In this document: piece after piece, positions 1-7,387 of the stretch | Layout: every line of letters begins with the position of its first letter | Position numbering within the stretch: position 1 is the stretch's first letter | Source: Chloroflexi bacterium RBG_16_57_11 | GTDB lineage: Bacteria; Chloroflexota; Anaerolineae; Anaerolineales; UBA4823 | Direction: 5' to 3' | Assembly (NCBI GenBank): GCA_001795165.1 | Contig: MGNS01000111.1 | Coordinates: forward strand, 1-8,057 | Length of the DNA: 8,057 bases | The notes under the pieces: model-generated | The model's input: the letters and a program-made list of their open reading frames with translations, nothing else | Database searches by the model: none | What the model was told of the DNA's origin: nothing | Translations under genes and position numbers: made by a program

Positions 1-851
1 ACGTGACCAACCTGCATGCGCTGGCGGCCGCGCAAGAAGAGAGCCAACTGGCCAGGGTGGTTTTCAAAGGCTTTGTGGGCGATGCCATCTTCGGATATCC
101 TTTAAAAAAGCGTTTCTGGGGGAATTATGACGGAGAGACCTGGTTCGAGGCCCACCTGCAAACCCATCGTGAGCAGGGTGTAATTGCCTACAGCTCACAG
201 GAACACAAGCTCCTATTTTCGGAAGAATTTCAGCGGCAGCTTGGGGACTGTATCTTTGAGAGCTACCGGGTAGCGTTGAAGCGGTCCGGATCGCGAGAGA
301 TGGCGGTGCAACGCCTGTATTATGGCCTGACTCAGCGGGTGCCGCGCATGGCGCTCAATGGCGTAGAAGTGATGCGCAGTTATGCCCCGGTGCGGCTGCC
401 GTTCTGCGATAATGATCTGTTTGATTTTGCCCTCCGCGTGCCCCCCGGTTACCTGTTTGAAAGGAAACTGAGTATCCAGGCTTTCAGCGAGTCCCACCCG
501 GCGCTGGCCAAGGTGCCGATCTCTGGCGATGGTCTGCCGCTGATTGCCTGCTCGCGAGAGGTTAGGCTACGAGCCTGGAAACTCGCCCAGTGGCATCTGC
601 GGAACCACGGCTTGAGCAGGCTGGCGGGGCCTTACGCCCGCCCTTACAAGGATTACAACCTGTGGTTTCGCACAATTTTACGCCAGTGGGTGGAAGAAAC
701 GCTCCTCAACCCGATTGCCTTGGGGCGAGGCTATTTCAACCCGGATTACTTGCGCAAGCTGGTGGCCGAGCACATGGTGGGTGCCAACCATGCCATGCGC
801 CTGGGAGCCTTCCTGTCCTTGGAACTCTGGCACCGGCGGTTTATAGATTAA
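1..851 (+). CDS. Asparagine-synthase-like protein, C-terminal part (5' end outside window)
   Basis: This is the C-terminal 282 residues of an asparagine-synthase-family protein; the reading frame begins at base 3 and is already open at the window edge. The GTG at base 3 is not a start: it aligns with internal Val341 of the complete paralogue downstream, and the alignment then runs gap-free to the stop (TAA, 849-851). The visible part is the ATP-dependent synthetase half after the PP-loop. It includes KGFVGDAIFGY (about residues 22-32 of the fragment), the counterpart of the SGEGSDE-type motif of AsnB. The family normally activates a carboxylate as an acyl-adenylate and joins it to ammonia or an amine. 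Gly and Asp of the motif are kept, but the usual Glu is Phe. Since the N-terminal half is not seen, it is unknown whether this copy keeps a working glutaminase. Its position beside glycosyltransferases suggests glycan decoration rather than asparagine supply (inference). Family assignment is firm through the paralogue; the substrate is unknown. Confidence 0.85.
   Translation, partial: VTNLHALAAAQEESQLARVVFKGFVGDAIFGYPLKKRFWGNYDGETWFEAHLQTHREQGVIAYSSQEHKLLFSEEFQRQLGDCIFESYRVALKRSGSREMAVQRLYYGLTQRVPRMALNGVEVMRSYAPVRLPFCDNDLFDFALRVPPGYLFERKLSIQAFSESHPALAKVPISGDGLPLIACSREVRLRAWKLAQWHLRNHGLSRLAGPYARPYKDYNLWFRTILRQWVEETLLNPIALGRGYFNPDYLRKLVAEHMVGANHAMRLGAFLSLELWHRRFID
1..851 (+). repeat. Tandem paralogue repeat, left unit (pairs with 1905-2755)
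   Basis: Bases 1-851 align with 1905-2755 at a constant offset of 1904 with no gaps. Identity is patchy. Bases 1-88 are identical, 360-406 are identical, 603-763 carry about 8 mismatches in 161, and 720-763 within that block is perfect. The stretches between (89-359 and 407-602) are much more diverged, including at silent positions. The repeat is the coding sequence of two neighbouring asparagine-synthase-like genes, not a mobile element; I see no terminal inverted repeats or transposase. The left limit of the first identical block is cut off by the window edge. Confidence 0.9.
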
Positions 852-886
852 ATTGTTTACTACAGAAAAATTTAGAAAAGAAGTTT

Positions 887-2755
887 ATGCCAGGTCTGGT
901 TGGTTACGTAAGCCATCCTAGTCAAGCGAGGTCTGCAATCCGGTTGGAGACCATGGGGAACGCCCTGGAGAGCGATGCCCGTTTCAAGCAGCATCTCTTC
1001 GAAGGCGTTGGGTTTGGATTGGGCCGGGTGAGTCTGGATATTCTGAATCCTCAACCCCAACCAATCTGGAGCCACGACCAAAGCCGCTGTGCGGTGATGG
1101 AAGGCGAGCTCTACGACCAGCAGGGCCTGAGGTGGGAGCTGGAACAGCGGGGGGTGCAGTTTCAGGCGGAAAGCGATGCCGAGCTGGCCTTGCACCTGTA
1201 CGAGGCGTATGGGGAGGATTTTGCTGAGAAGCTCAACGGCGTGTTTGCCATCGCCATCTGGGATGGGGATGAGCGAAAGATGGTGGTGGTCAACGATCGC
1301 CTGAGCAACCAGCCGGTCTATTATGCACTGACCCGCAACGGGTTGATCTTTGGGTCGGGCGTGCGCGCCTTGCTAACCGACCCGGCTCTGTCCTGCCAGA
1401 CCGACCGGCTGGCGATTGCGCAATTTCTCACCTTCGACCACGTGCTGGACGACCGCACGTTTCTGGAAGAAGTCAAGCTTCTGCCGCAGGCCAGCCTGCT
1501 GACCTTCCGGCAGACGACTGGCGATGCCGGGCGGGTGAGCATCCGCCGGTACTGGGAGCTGAAGTACGCCGATGCTTACCCGCTGCGCAGCGAGACCGAT
1601 TATGTCGAAGAGCTGAAGCAGCTGACCCGGCAGGCGGTAGCACGGCGGGTGAGTGGCGAGATGCCGCTGGGGATCTTGTTGAGCGGTGGATTGGACTCGC
1701 GTGTGCTGTTGGGAGAGCTGGCGGATCTGGTCCCGGGGGATCGACTGCACACGTTCACCTGGGGCATACCGGGCTGCGATGACAGCCGGTCGGCGAAAGA
1801 GCTGGCAAAGGTCGCCCATGCACAGCACCATTTCTTCGAGCTGAAGCCAGATTGGTTGTTGGAAAAGGCGGAAGAAGCTGTGCGCATCACAGACGGCATG
1901 GGTAACGTGACCAACCTGCATGCGCTGGCGGCCGCGCAAGAAGAGAGCCAACTGGCCAGGGTGGTTTTCAAAGGCTTTGTGGGCGATGCCATGATGGGCT
2001 ACGCCCTCGTGAAACGCTTTTGGGGTGATTATGATGAAGAAACCTGGTTCCGGGCCCATTTGAAAACCCATACCGAGCTTGGGTTGATTACCTTTAACGC
2101 TCAAGAACAAACTCGGCTCTTTACGGATGAATTCCAGCGCCAAATTGGAGATAGCGTGTTCGAGGGTTATCGGATGGGTCTGAAACGGTTCGGCTCGCGA
2201 GAGATGGCGATGCAGCGGCTATACTTCGATATGACCCAACGCGTCCCGCGCATGACCCTGCACGGCGTAGAAGTGATGCGCAGTTATGCCCCGGTGCGGC
2301 TGCCGTTCTGTGATAATGACCTGTACGATTTCACCTTGCGTGTACCGCCCGGTTATTTGTTCGAGCGCCGTTTGATCGCTCGCGCTTTCAGCGAAGCCCA
2401 CCCGGCGTTGGCCAAGGTGCCGATTGCCGGCAGCGGCATGCCGATGATCGCCTGCTCGCGGGAGATTACGGCGCGAGCCTGGAAGCTTGCGCAATGGCAT
2501 TTGCGAAACCACGGCTTGAGCAGGCTGGCGGGACCTTACGCCCGCCCTTACAAGGATTACAACCTGTGGTTCCGCACGCTTTTACGCCCGTGGGTGGAAG
2601 AAACGCTGCTCAACCCGACTGCATTGGGGCGAGGCTATTTCAACCCGGATTACTTGCGCAAGCTGGTTGGCGCGCACATGGCAGGTGCGGAGCACGCCGT
2701 GCGCCTGGGGGCGTTTCTATCGTTAGAGCTCTGGCACAAGCAATTTATCGATTAG
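887..2755 (+). CDS. Asparagine-synthase-like protein lacking the glutaminase Cys2
   Basis: This is a complete 622-residue protein with the two-domain layout and usual size of glutamine-dependent asparagine synthase. Residues 1-200 resemble a class II glutamine amidotransferase domain (R47, EGELYD at 72-77, SDAE at 96-99, LNGVFAIAIWD at 116-126). Residues 235-622 form the ATP-pyrophosphatase synthetase domain, with the PP-loop SGGLDS at 266-271 and KGFVGDAMMGY at 362-372. The start at 887 was chosen because MPGLVGY matches the family N-terminus and a purine-rich stretch (AGAAAAGAAG) lies just upstream. The frame stays open back to about 590, but that part overlaps the preceding gene and is not family-like. 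Odd points: Pro replaces the catalytic Cys2, Glu72 stands where AsnB has the oxyanion Asn, and Phe364 replaces the synthetase Glu. Glutamine hydrolysis is therefore probably lost. Beta-lactam synthetases and lasso-peptide cyclases are known relatives with inactive glutaminase domains. Among polysaccharide loci, WbpS-type proteins are proposed to amidate uronic acids. Which role applies here is unknown. Confidence 0.88.
   Translation: MPGLVGYVSHPSQARSAIRLETMGNALESDARFKQHLFEGVGFGLGRVSLDILNPQPQPIWSHDQSRCAVMEGELYDQQGLRWELEQRGVQFQAESDAELALHLYEAYGEDFAEKLNGVFAIAIWDGDERKMVVVNDRLSNQPVYYALTRNGLIFGSGVRALLTDPALSCQTDRLAIAQFLTFDHVLDDRTFLEEVKLLPQASLLTFRQTTGDAGRVSIRRYWELKYADAYPLRSETDYVEELKQLTRQAVARRVSGEMPLGILLSGGLDSRVLLGELADLVPGDRLHTFTWGIPGCDDSRSAKELAKVAHAQHHFFELKPDWLLEKAEEAVRITDGMGNVTNLHALAAAQEESQLARVVFKGFVGDAMMGYALVKRFWGDYDEETWFRAHLKTHTELGLITFNAQEQTRLFTDEFQRQIGDSVFEGYRMGLKRFGSREMAMQRLYFDMTQRVPRMTLHGVEVMRSYAPVRLPFCDNDLYDFTLRVPPGYLFERRLIARAFSEAHPALAKVPIAGSGMPMIACSREITARAWKLAQWHLRNHGLSRLAGPYARPYKDYNLWFRTLLRPWVEETLLNPTALGRGYFNPDYLRKLVGAHMAGAEHAVRLGAFLSLELWHKQFID
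1905..2755 (+). repeat. Tandem paralogue repeat, right unit (pairs with 1-851)
   Basis: This is the right-hand member of the gene-duplication repeat. It covers residues 341-622 of the complete asparagine-synthase-like protein and ends at the same stop position as the left copy. Blocks 1905-1992 and 2264-2310 are identical to the left copy, and 2507-2667 is nearly so. In between, both synonymous and amino-acid-changing differences are common. Confidence 0.9.
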
Positions 2756-2784
2756 ACATTCACATTACGGAGAACGGATGATCT

Positions 2785-3777
2785 ATGCGCGTTGGCGTCG
2801 CTATCGAGGAAACCTGGTCATTCTTTCATGAAATCTACGCTGAGCTGGCTCAGTACCACACCATAAGCCTTTTCGAGCGTCAAACCATCCACCCACCGTT
2901 TTTTCGGGAGCGCATCAACCGCTATCTCTTCCGGCGGGACTTATCCTCCTTACTGCGCAACAACCAGGTTGTGTTTTTTGAATGGGCGTCGGAGCTGCTA
3001 ATTGCTGCCTCCCAGATGCAAAAGACCTGCGGTATCGTTACCCGGCTGCATCGTTATGAAATGTATCAATGGGTCGATCAGATCAACTGGCAGGTTGTGG
3101 ACAGGATCATTCTGGTCAGCCAGTCTAAACGACTGGAGTTCATCTCACGGTTTCCTGAATTCTCAGACAAGGTTGTGGTCATTCCCGAAGCTACCTCGCC
3201 GGAAAAGTTTCAATTCCACACAAAGCCATTCACCGGAGATATCGGTATTTTGTGCCATCTAACGCCGCGCAAGCGGGTGTATGAGGTAATTCTGGATTTT
3301 TATGAGCTGGCAAAGCAGCGCGCGGATTTTCACCTGCACATCGGGGGTGGCAGGCATGTGCTACACGGCGACTATTACGAAGCGATTTACTCGCTGGTCA
3401 AGCGCCTTGGTCTCGAGTCACAGGTCTCGTTTTACGATCACATCTCGGACCCTCAGGGTTGGTATCAAAAGATTGATATCTTTCTTTCGAATAGCTATTC
3501 CGAGGGGCTTCAGCTAGCACCGATGGAAGCCATGGCCAGTGGCTGCTACACCCTTTCGCACCGCTGGGAAGGCGCCGATGAGCTTCTGCCGGAGGAGAAC
3601 CTGTTCTACACCGGCTCGGAGCTTCGCCAGAAGATCCTCGAGTACGCCGATACGCCTGAGCTTGATAAGCAGCGTAAATGCCAGGCTCTGAGGGCCATTG
3701 TTTGCGACAAGTACGACCTCAACCAGATCAAAGTACAAATCCGCCAGCTGGTGGAGGATGTCGGGCGCCTCCAATAG
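2785..3777 (+). CDS. GT4-like glycosyltransferase
   Basis: This is a 330-residue protein of the GT-B fold, resembling glycosyltransferase family 4 (retaining enzymes that move a sugar from a nucleotide-sugar donor to a lipid- or sugar-linked acceptor at the cytoplasmic membrane face). Residues 1-130 form a short acceptor-side domain. The link IILVSQSKR (108-116) and VVIPEATSPEKF (131-142) lead into the donor domain, with IGILCHLTPRKR at 153-164. The family's E-x7-E signature is present as EGLQLAPME (E240 and E248). It is somewhat shorter than typical GT4 enzymes (about 350-400 residues), mainly through a compact N-terminal half. A GGAG lies 12 bases before the ATG, longer than optimal spacing. 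The gene follows the asparagine-synthase-like gene by 29 bases and precedes the next glycosyltransferase by 15, consistent with one operon. No signal peptide or membrane span is seen. Donor and acceptor sugars cannot be deduced. Confidence 0.87.
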   Translation: MRVGVAIEETWSFFHEIYAELAQYHTISLFERQTIHPPFFRERINRYLFRRDLSSLLRNNQVVFFEWASELLIAASQMQKTCGIVTRLHRYEMYQWVDQINWQVVDRIILVSQSKRLEFISRFPEFSDKVVVIPEATSPEKFQFHTKPFTGDIGILCHLTPRKRVYEVILDFYELAKQRADFHLHIGGGRHVLHGDYYEAIYSLVKRLGLESQVSFYDHISDPQGWYQKIDIFLSNSYSEGLQLAPMEAMASGCYTLSHRWEGADELLPEENLFYTGSELRQKILEYADTPELDKQRKCQALRAIVCDKYDLNQIKVQIRQLVEDVGRLQ

Positions 3778-3792
3778 CCCGGTTGAACCGCG

Positions 3793-5028
3793 ATGAAAAT
3801 CGGCTATGTCATGCAGGAGGGCGGCCCAGATGTACGCCAGAGGCCACTGACCGGCCCGGCTAATCACGTTCTGAAGGTTTATCAAGAGCTTCAGGGGTTA
3901 GGACATAATCTGCGCTTTCTGGCGCGCTATGATGGGCGCATTTGGAAATCAACTGACCTGGAGAAATTTGAGCCGGTTCTGGTAAAACATTATGATCAAG
4001 GGTGGAGGAGGCAAGTAGAGCGCGGTGTGCGCGGCGTTCAGGCTCGGCTCAAATTCCCATATATCAATTGGTTTGAAAGCCAGCGCTTTGCCGAGGCAAT
4101 CTGCCAGGAGCTGGGTGATCGTGATTTACTTTATGAGCGCTTATTTTGGATGAGCTATGGCCCGGGGCTGGCCGCGGACCGGTTGGGTATCCCACTGGTT
4201 TTTGAAATCAACAATGGCGATTTCATCACCGAGTTGGAACGACTCGGGGTGGCGCCGAAAGGCCTACAGCGCTGGTTGGCAATCCAGATCATGCGCCGGG
4301 CGGTTGGCCGCGCGGTTCATGTAGTGGCTACCGGTGATGGGCATCGAAAGCGGTTTATTGAGTGGTGGGGTGTGGATCCCTGCCGGGTCACCACGGTCGA
4401 AAATGGCAGCGACATCGCCAATCTGCTCCGTCGAGATCAATTACGTGCCTTTCAAGCTGAGGCCAGCCCCGATGAGCCGGTAACCCTGGTCTTCGTGGGG
4501 GCTTTCGAGCCCTGGCATGGCATCCTGATCCTGCTACCGGCCTTTGCCAGCGTCGTCTCGCAATATCCCAATGTCCGTCTGGTATTAATCGGATCGGGTA
4601 CGCAGCAAGCCCAAATCGTGGAATGCATCCGTCAATTGGGTTTACAGGACCGGGTCGAGCTGACCGGTCAGCTGAATATCACTCAGGTGGCGCAGCGATT
4701 GGCGCAGGCGGATATTGGGGTGGCGCCATATTGCGGCTGGATGGAGTTTTCTGGCTTGAAGCTATTCGATTACAAGTCGGCCGGTCTGGCGACAGTGGCC
4801 TCGGGCCAGGACGGGCAGCCAGCCACACTCCACCATGGCGTCTCCGGTTGGATCGTACCACCTTGCAACGAGGCGGTACTGGCAGGTGCACTGATTAAGC
4901 TGGTGGGTGACCGTGAGTTGGTTCGCCGCATCGGTCGTGCCGCCCGCCTGGAGGCCGAAGAACATCACACCTGGCGGCACACCGCAGAACAGCTAGATCT
5001 GATTTTCATCGAAGTGAAGCATGAATAA
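3793..5028 (+). CDS. GT4-like glycosyltransferase
   Basis: This is a 411-residue GT-B glycosyltransferase of family 4 type. The N-terminus MKIGYVMQEGGPD forms the first Rossmann strand and loop, and GPANHVLKVYQEL (21-33) is the usual helix after the glycine-rich loop. This supports the ATG at 3793 even though no Shine-Dalgarno is visible. The interdomain VENGSDI (202-208) corresponds to the common VPNGVD motif. FVGAFEPWHGI (234-244) begins the donor-binding domain. The donor signature is MEFSGLKLFDYKSAGL (317-332), in which E318 is followed after seven residues by D326 where Glu is usual. The acidic pair normally contacts the donor sugar and ribose or phosphate, so Glu-to-Asp is conservative. 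The stop overlaps the next gene's start by 8 bases, indicating translational coupling. The likely role is one sugar-addition step in the surface glycan made by this cluster; the linkage is unknown. Confidence 0.9.
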   Translation: MKIGYVMQEGGPDVRQRPLTGPANHVLKVYQELQGLGHNLRFLARYDGRIWKSTDLEKFEPVLVKHYDQGWRRQVERGVRGVQARLKFPYINWFESQRFAEAICQELGDRDLLYERLFWMSYGPGLAADRLGIPLVFEINNGDFITELERLGVAPKGLQRWLAIQIMRRAVGRAVHVVATGDGHRKRFIEWWGVDPCRVTTVENGSDIANLLRRDQLRAFQAEASPDEPVTLVFVGAFEPWHGILILLPAFASVVSQYPNVRLVLIGSGTQQAQIVECIRQLGLQDRVELTGQLNITQVAQRLAQADIGVAPYCGWMEFSGLKLFDYKSAGLATVASGQDGQPATLHHGVSGWIVPPCNEAVLAGALIKLVGDRELVRRIGRAARLEAEEHHTWRHTAEQLDLIFIEVKHE

Positions 5029-6136
5029 TATTCAGCCAGGTCTGGCCAGCATCATCATGCCGGTGTATAACGGCGAGCAATACTTGCGCCAGGCGATCGA
5101 TAGCGTGCTGGCGCAAACCTGCCCGCATTGGGAGCTGGTGGTGGTGGATGATGGCTCAACCGACAGTACGAGTGCTATTGTCCACTCATTTTCTGATGAG
5201 CGCATTCGCTACACTTACGAGCAGAACCGCGGCCAGACAACGGCGCTCAATCGCGGGCTCGAGTTGGCGCGGGGAGAGTATGTTACTACCCTGGATGCCG
5301 ACGATTGGCTCAACGCGGACAGCCTCCAAGCACGCGTGGACTGCCTGGCGGCTCATGAGGAGTCAGGAGTGGCCTATGGCGATGGCTACTACAGCAATGC
5401 GGCTGGCAAGCCGGTGCTGAGCTTCACCGGGCACATGCCTTCTGGCCAACAAGGCGATGTTTACGACACGTTGATCGTCTCGCCTTTCTATGGCACAGGA
5501 GCCGCGGTGCTGGTGCGCCGGCAGATCCTGGATCAGTTCCAGATCCGTTACGATGAAGCCATCGACTGGTGCCAGGATTGGGATTTCTACATCCGCCTCG
5601 CAGAAAAAACCAGCTTCGTCTTCACGCCAGTGATTGCCATTTTCTATCGGTTGCACAGCTCCGGGATGACCCTTACCATGCCCACCGGTCGCCGTCTGGA
5701 GTCGTTATTGCGGTTGCGTTTCAAAGTGTTGGAGTCGCCTCGGTTCCTGGCTGTCCTTGAGGGGCAAAAAGCCGCCTTCTTTTATGATTTGTTGATCAAA
5801 GACCTGCACGAGCGGGTGAGGGATCAAGACCGGGTATTTGAAAGCCCGGCTTTCCGATCGCTCTCGTCGCCCCAAGCCTCTCGGCTACAGCGGATGACCG
5901 CGATCGAATATCTATTGGAGAAGAAACAGCTCAACATGGTTAAAAAATGGCTGGGCGCTGCCTGGATACGGGCGCCATTTGACCCAAAGACCGCGCTGGC
6001 GGCCATCCTGTGTCATCTAAGCCCAACTCTGGCCCAAAAAGTTGCCCGCAAATGGAAGCATGCCCACGATAAGAATGCCCAGGTTTCACCTTTTGAGCTG
6101 GCTGGAGCCTCACAGGGATCAGCTAACAAGGTTTAG
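5021..6136 (+). CDS. GT2-like glycosyltransferase (GT-A fold)
   Basis: This is a 371-residue inverting glycosyltransferase of family 2 type. The GT-A domain occupies about residues 8-215. ASIIMPVYNGEQYL (9-22) opens the domain, VVDDGSTD (41-48) binds the nucleotide, NRGQTTALNRGL (69-80) is the usual following helix, and DADD (92-95) is the metal-binding DXD. QDWDFYIRL (185-193) sits where family members usually have an ED-W catalytic-base motif, with D186 kept. IFYRLHSSGMT (207-217) matches the YR-x-H closing segment. The remaining 150 or so residues are mostly helical with no predicted membrane span, and I do not recognise a domain there. The start overlaps the preceding gene's stop, so expression is probably coupled to it. 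The acceptor is likely a carrier-linked saccharide made by the neighbouring enzymes (inference). Confidence 0.92.
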   Translation: MNNIQPGLASIIMPVYNGEQYLRQAIDSVLAQTCPHWELVVVDDGSTDSTSAIVHSFSDERIRYTYEQNRGQTTALNRGLELARGEYVTTLDADDWLNADSLQARVDCLAAHEESGVAYGDGYYSNAAGKPVLSFTGHMPSGQQGDVYDTLIVSPFYGTGAAVLVRRQILDQFQIRYDEAIDWCQDWDFYIRLAEKTSFVFTPVIAIFYRLHSSGMTLTMPTGRRLESLLRLRFKVLESPRFLAVLEGQKAAFFYDLLIKDLHERVRDQDRVFESPAFRSLSSPQASRLQRMTAIEYLLEKKQLNMVKKWLGAAWIRAPFDPKTALAAILCHLSPTLAQKVARKWKHAHDKNAQVSPFELAGASQGSANKV

Positions 6137-6175
6137 GCGATCCGGCGAAAAGGATGCGTTTTTAAGCAATCGATT

Positions 6176-7369
6176 ATGAAAGAATTATTCCGCTCGCTCG
6201 TCGATCAGCGTATTCGAGATGGTATATGGGCCTGGCGCAGCCGCGGTGACACTTCGGTGATCTCTGCCGTCACACATGATTGGCTGAAACGGCGCTATGA
6301 TCCAGGATCGGACGCTGACCACCTGCAGGCAACCATGACCTGGTTGTGCGCGGCCCAGGATGCGTTGGCTGAAGGCGGTGTTTCAGCTTTTTATGATCTG
6401 CGTGCTGGCACCTGGGGTTCACCGTATCCCGAGACCACTGGTTATATCCTCCCCACCTTCTTTGACTATGCTGTGTTCAGCGGGGACGATGCTTATCGCA
6501 CGCGCGCTGTGCGAATGGCAAACTGGCTGCTAACCCTTCAATTGCCAGGAGGCGCTTTTCCTATCGGACCTTTGTGGCCAGATTGGGAGCGTGCTCCGCT
6601 GGTCTTTGATACCGGTCAGATCATTCACGGTTTGGTGCGGGTTTACGAAGAAACTCAGCGGGATGATTTCCTTGCCTCGGCCCGGCGCGCAGGGAAGTGG
6701 CTGGTTGAAATCCAGGATGTTGATGGCGCCTGGCGGAAATTCACCTCCCTGGGTATTGTGCACACGTATAATGTGCGCACCGCCTGGGGTCTGTTACGAT
6801 TGCACCAGGTTGACCCGGATCCGCAGATCAGAGATGCGGCCATAAAAAATTTAGCCTGGGCAATCCAGGATCAGGACCTGGACGGCTGGTTTCGCAACGC
6901 TCATTTTAGCCCAGGCGAGCCTCCTCTGACCCATACCATCGCGTATACGATCGAAGGATTGTTGGAATCAGGCGTCATGCTCCAGGATCAGCAGATCATC
7001 GGCGCAGCCCGTCGGGCAGCCGATGCCTTGTGCCAGCGTCAGAATCAGGATGGCTTCCTACGCGCCCGCTACGGACCGGGCTGGAGCTCGAATGTGGATT
7101 GGAGCTGCCTGACCGGTGATGCCCAGATGGCGATCCTCTGGCAGCGGTTATTCCAGCTATCCAGTGATCAAGGTTACCTGCATGCGGCGAAGACGGCAAA
7201 CACCTATATCAAACAGGCTCAAAGCCGGGCATCTCGTCAGCCAGGGGTAGTTGGCGGTCTGGCGGGGTCGCGTCCTATCTATGCCGAGTACGAGCCTTAT
7301 CGCAATCTAAACTGGGCTGCCAAGTTTTTTGCCGACAGCTTGCTTCTTTCGATCAACCTGGAACAGTAA
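6176..7369 (+). CDS. Alpha/alpha-toroid (six-hairpin-like) protein, possible glycan-active enzyme
   Basis: This is a 397-residue protein without signal peptide or membrane span. It contains about five similar helical-hairpin units spaced roughly 55 residues apart, each ending in a segment like (A/K)-W-L-x-x-Q-x-x-D-G-x-(W/F). They are ANWLLTLQLPGGAF (115-128), GKWLVEIQDVDGAW (173-186), LAWAIQDQDLDGWF (226-239) and ADALCQRQNQDGF (282-294), with a weaker last unit near 339-350. This pattern fits an (alpha/alpha) barrel as in six-hairpin glycosidases, polysaccharide lyases, glucuronyl C5-epimerases or terpene-cyclase-like toroids. Given its place among glycosyltransferases, a glycan hydrolase, lyase or epimerase is the likeliest reading, but no catalytic residues can be assigned. 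The ATG at 6176 is the only ATG close downstream of the in-frame stop at 6134, although ribosome-binding signals are poor (AAAAGGA lies over 20 bases upstream). The gap to the preceding gene is 39 bases. Confidence 0.8.
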   Translation: MKELFRSLVDQRIRDGIWAWRSRGDTSVISAVTHDWLKRRYDPGSDADHLQATMTWLCAAQDALAEGGVSAFYDLRAGTWGSPYPETTGYILPTFFDYAVFSGDDAYRTRAVRMANWLLTLQLPGGAFPIGPLWPDWERAPLVFDTGQIIHGLVRVYEETQRDDFLASARRAGKWLVEIQDVDGAWRKFTSLGIVHTYNVRTAWGLLRLHQVDPDPQIRDAAIKNLAWAIQDQDLDGWFRNAHFSPGEPPLTHTIAYTIEGLLESGVMLQDQQIIGAARRAADALCQRQNQDGFLRARYGPGWSSNVDWSCLTGDAQMAILWQRLFQLSSDQGYLHAAKTANTYIKQAQSRASRQPGVVGGLAGSRPIYAEYEPYRNLNWAAKFFADSLLLSINLEQ

Positions 7370-7387
7370 CTATCTTTATGGTTTGAT

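Noticed and set aside
590..886. Upstream in-frame extension of the complete asparagine-synthase-like gene to an ATG at 590, giving 721 residues
   Set aside because: It overlaps the real 3' end of the preceding paralogue in another frame, its translation is low-complexity and unlike the family, and the ATG at 887 gives a family-like N-terminus and length.
852..886. AT-rich 35-base gap between the two asparagine-synthase-like genes, considered as a promoter or terminator
   Set aside because: No paired -35/-10 boxes with normal spacing and no hairpin followed by a T-run. It is adequately explained as a ribosome-binding leader.
1373..2143. A 256-codon antisense open frame inside the complete asparagine-synthase-like gene
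   Set aside because: It lies opposite conserved coding sequence including the PP-loop, and its translation shows no recognisable motif. Long antisense frames are common in GC-rich genes.
1..2755. Direct repeats considered as signs of a transposon, integron or CRISPR array
   Set aside because: There are only two copies, they are coding and in the same frame, and there are no terminal inverted repeats, transposase or regular spacers.
2494..2781. An open frame of 95 codons whose translation closely resembles the extension read from 590
   Set aside because: The two resemble each other only because they are the same alternate frame of the two duplicated genes. The real frame is a confident asparagine-synthase domain.
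2778..2831. Out-of-frame ATG at 2778 with a better-spaced GGAG, opening an 18-codon frame
   Set aside because: The peptide has no recognisable feature, and the overlapping glycosyltransferase start at 2785 gives the family N-terminus. I treat the ATG as chance.
6154..6165. Tiny ATG-x-x-TAA frame after AAAAGGA, just before the toroid-protein gene, and a similar ATG-GTT-TGA at 7378 before the last gene
   Set aside because: Two- and three-codon frames occur easily by chance, and there is no second element such as an attenuator hairpin to support leader-peptide regulation.
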